Shown: piece by piece, positions 63,480 through 64,000 of the stretch
Position numbering within the stretch: position 1 is the stretch's first letter
How the letters are laid out: each line of letters opens with the position of its first letter
NCBI RefSeq assembly: GCF_001613425.1
Contig: NZ_BDCI01000003.1
Coordinates: 124,001 to 188,000, forward strand
Origin: Nocardia vulneris
Lineage (GTDB): Bacteria > Actinomycetota > Actinomycetes > Mycobacteriales > Mycobacteriaceae
Direction: 5' to 3'
Length of the DNA stretch: 64,000 nt
Translations under genes and position numbers: made by a program
Notes under the pieces: model-generated
Told to the model about the DNA's origin: nothing
Databases searched by the model: none
Seen by the model: the letters and a program-made list of their open reading frames with translations, nothing else

Positions 63480-64000
63480 ATGACTACCAGCCCGGATCGG
63501 GTCCGCGCGCGATTTCCCGGCATCAGCACCCGCGCGTGGGAGCATCCCGCCGATCGCACCGCCTTGGTCACACTGCGCACGCTGTCCGGTTTCGACGCCA
63601 TCCTGCGCACCCTGTCGGGTTTGCTGCAGGAACGCCAGCACCGGTTGATGTACCTCGCGACGGCGGTGCGGGTGGACGAGCGGCAGTTCCGTTCGTTGCA
63701 TCAGTTGCGCGAGGACTGCGTCCAGGTGCTCGACGCGCGCACCACGCCGGAGATGTTCGTGCTGCAGAGCCCGCAGGTGAACGCCTTCACGATCGGCATG
63801 GACCAGCCGTTCATCGTGCTGACCACGGGTTTGATCGAGCTGATGGATACCGAGGAGTTGCGTTTCACCATCGGCCACGAGCTGGGTCACGCGCTGTCGG
63901 GGCACGCGGTGTACCGCACCATGCTCATGCATTTGCTGCGGATTTCGGCCAGCTTCGGCTGGATGCCGGTGGGCGGCTGGGCATTACGCGCCATCGTCGC
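63480..64000 (+). CDS. M48 family metallopeptidase (3' end cut by window)
   Basis: 173 residues visible from ATG 63480, nine bases after a G-rich ribosome binding site. The zinc motif HELGHALSGH (residues about 140) is preceded by NAFTIGMDQPFIVLTTGLIE and LMDTEELRFTIGHE, as in HtpX-like M48 proteins. The second half, with the third zinc ligand, lies beyond the edge. The N-terminus has no membrane helix before the zinc site, unlike HtpX, so a cytosolic or peripherally bound member is likely. Confidence 0.88.
   Translation, partial: MTTSPDRVRARFPGISTRAWEHPADRTALVTLRTLSGFDAILRTLSGLLQERQHRLMYLATAVRVDERQFRSLHQLREDCVQVLDARTTPEMFVLQSPQVNAFTIGMDQPFIVLTTGLIELMDTEELRFTIGHELGHALSGHAVYRTMLMHLLRISASFGWMPVGGWALRAIV

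Noticed and set aside
63363..63932. Minus-strand ORF opposite the M48 peptidase
   Set aside because: Antisense shadow of the HELGH-containing gene.

Overview
The window is very GC-rich, with GTG/TTG starts, tight 4-8 bp gene overlaps and DUF3558 lipoproteins, EspG, WXG100 and PPE-like type VII secretion (T7SS) parts. This points to a mycolic-acid actinobacterium, most likely Nocardia (inference from gene content and order; no rRNA is present). The backbone order (era, zinc-less deaminase homologue, CorC-like protein, ybeY, phoH, then rsmE, dnaJ, hrcA, then hemW, sirA, cysH, sirohydrochlorin chelatase, and cysA-W-T-sulfate-binding protein) follows the Rv2364c-Rv2400c interval of Mycobacterium tuberculosis, as far as I remember that map.

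Layout. 0-4 kb: amidase (cut at the left edge) and three exported proteins (Cys-rich protein, phospholipase A2, GH25 lysozyme). 4-8.3 kb: the era-phoH housekeeping operon on the minus strand. 8.4-10.7 kb: a divergent LysR/MFS pair. 10.7-13.8 kb: hrcA-dnaJ-rsmE on the minus strand. 14.1-26 kb: a T7SS polymorphic-toxin locus. It has a YbaB-like protein, a WXG100 protein and a 2303-residue effector, then DUF6301/TY-Chap-type immunity or chaperone candidates and two damaged genes. 26-32.5 kb: DUF3558 lipoproteins, a DUF4254 protein, an XRE/DUF5753 regulator and a lipoprotein-WXG-PPE-EspG cassette. 32.5-38.5 kb: a DMT permease, an XRE regulator, a histidine phosphatase, hemW and a SnoaL-like protein. 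38.7-44.6 kb: assimilatory sulfate reduction (sirA-cysH-cysD-cysN-chelatase) behind a Cys-rich leader peptide. 44.6-49.6 kb: regulators, a VOC protein, a SigK/RskA pair and a HAD phosphatase, with a minisatellite. 49.7-51.2 kb: long tandem repeats and no gene. 51.2-58.8 kb: two Hsp70-like ATPases flanking an SDR, an FprB-type reductase and an AurF-like diiron protein. 59.3-63.1 kb: sulfate ABC transporter. The right edge cuts an M48 peptidase.

Most unusual point: two small genes (17284-17514 and 19201-19734), each with its own ribosome binding site, lie wholly inside the giant effector ORF in the +1 frame. The second directly follows the papain-like toxin domain and looks like its immunity gene. 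The effector frame stays open through both and continues into a second, nuclease-like toxin domain. Both nested products share a small domain that recurs in a stand-alone gene at 25847. The locus thus looks like serial toxin/immunity modules merged into one continuous reading frame.

Pathway logic: sulfate enters through cysTWA plus the binding protein, CysDN makes APS, CysH reduces it to sulfite and SirA reduces that to sulfide. The chelatase supplies siroheme. The leader peptide probably couples sirA and its downstream genes to cysteine supply.
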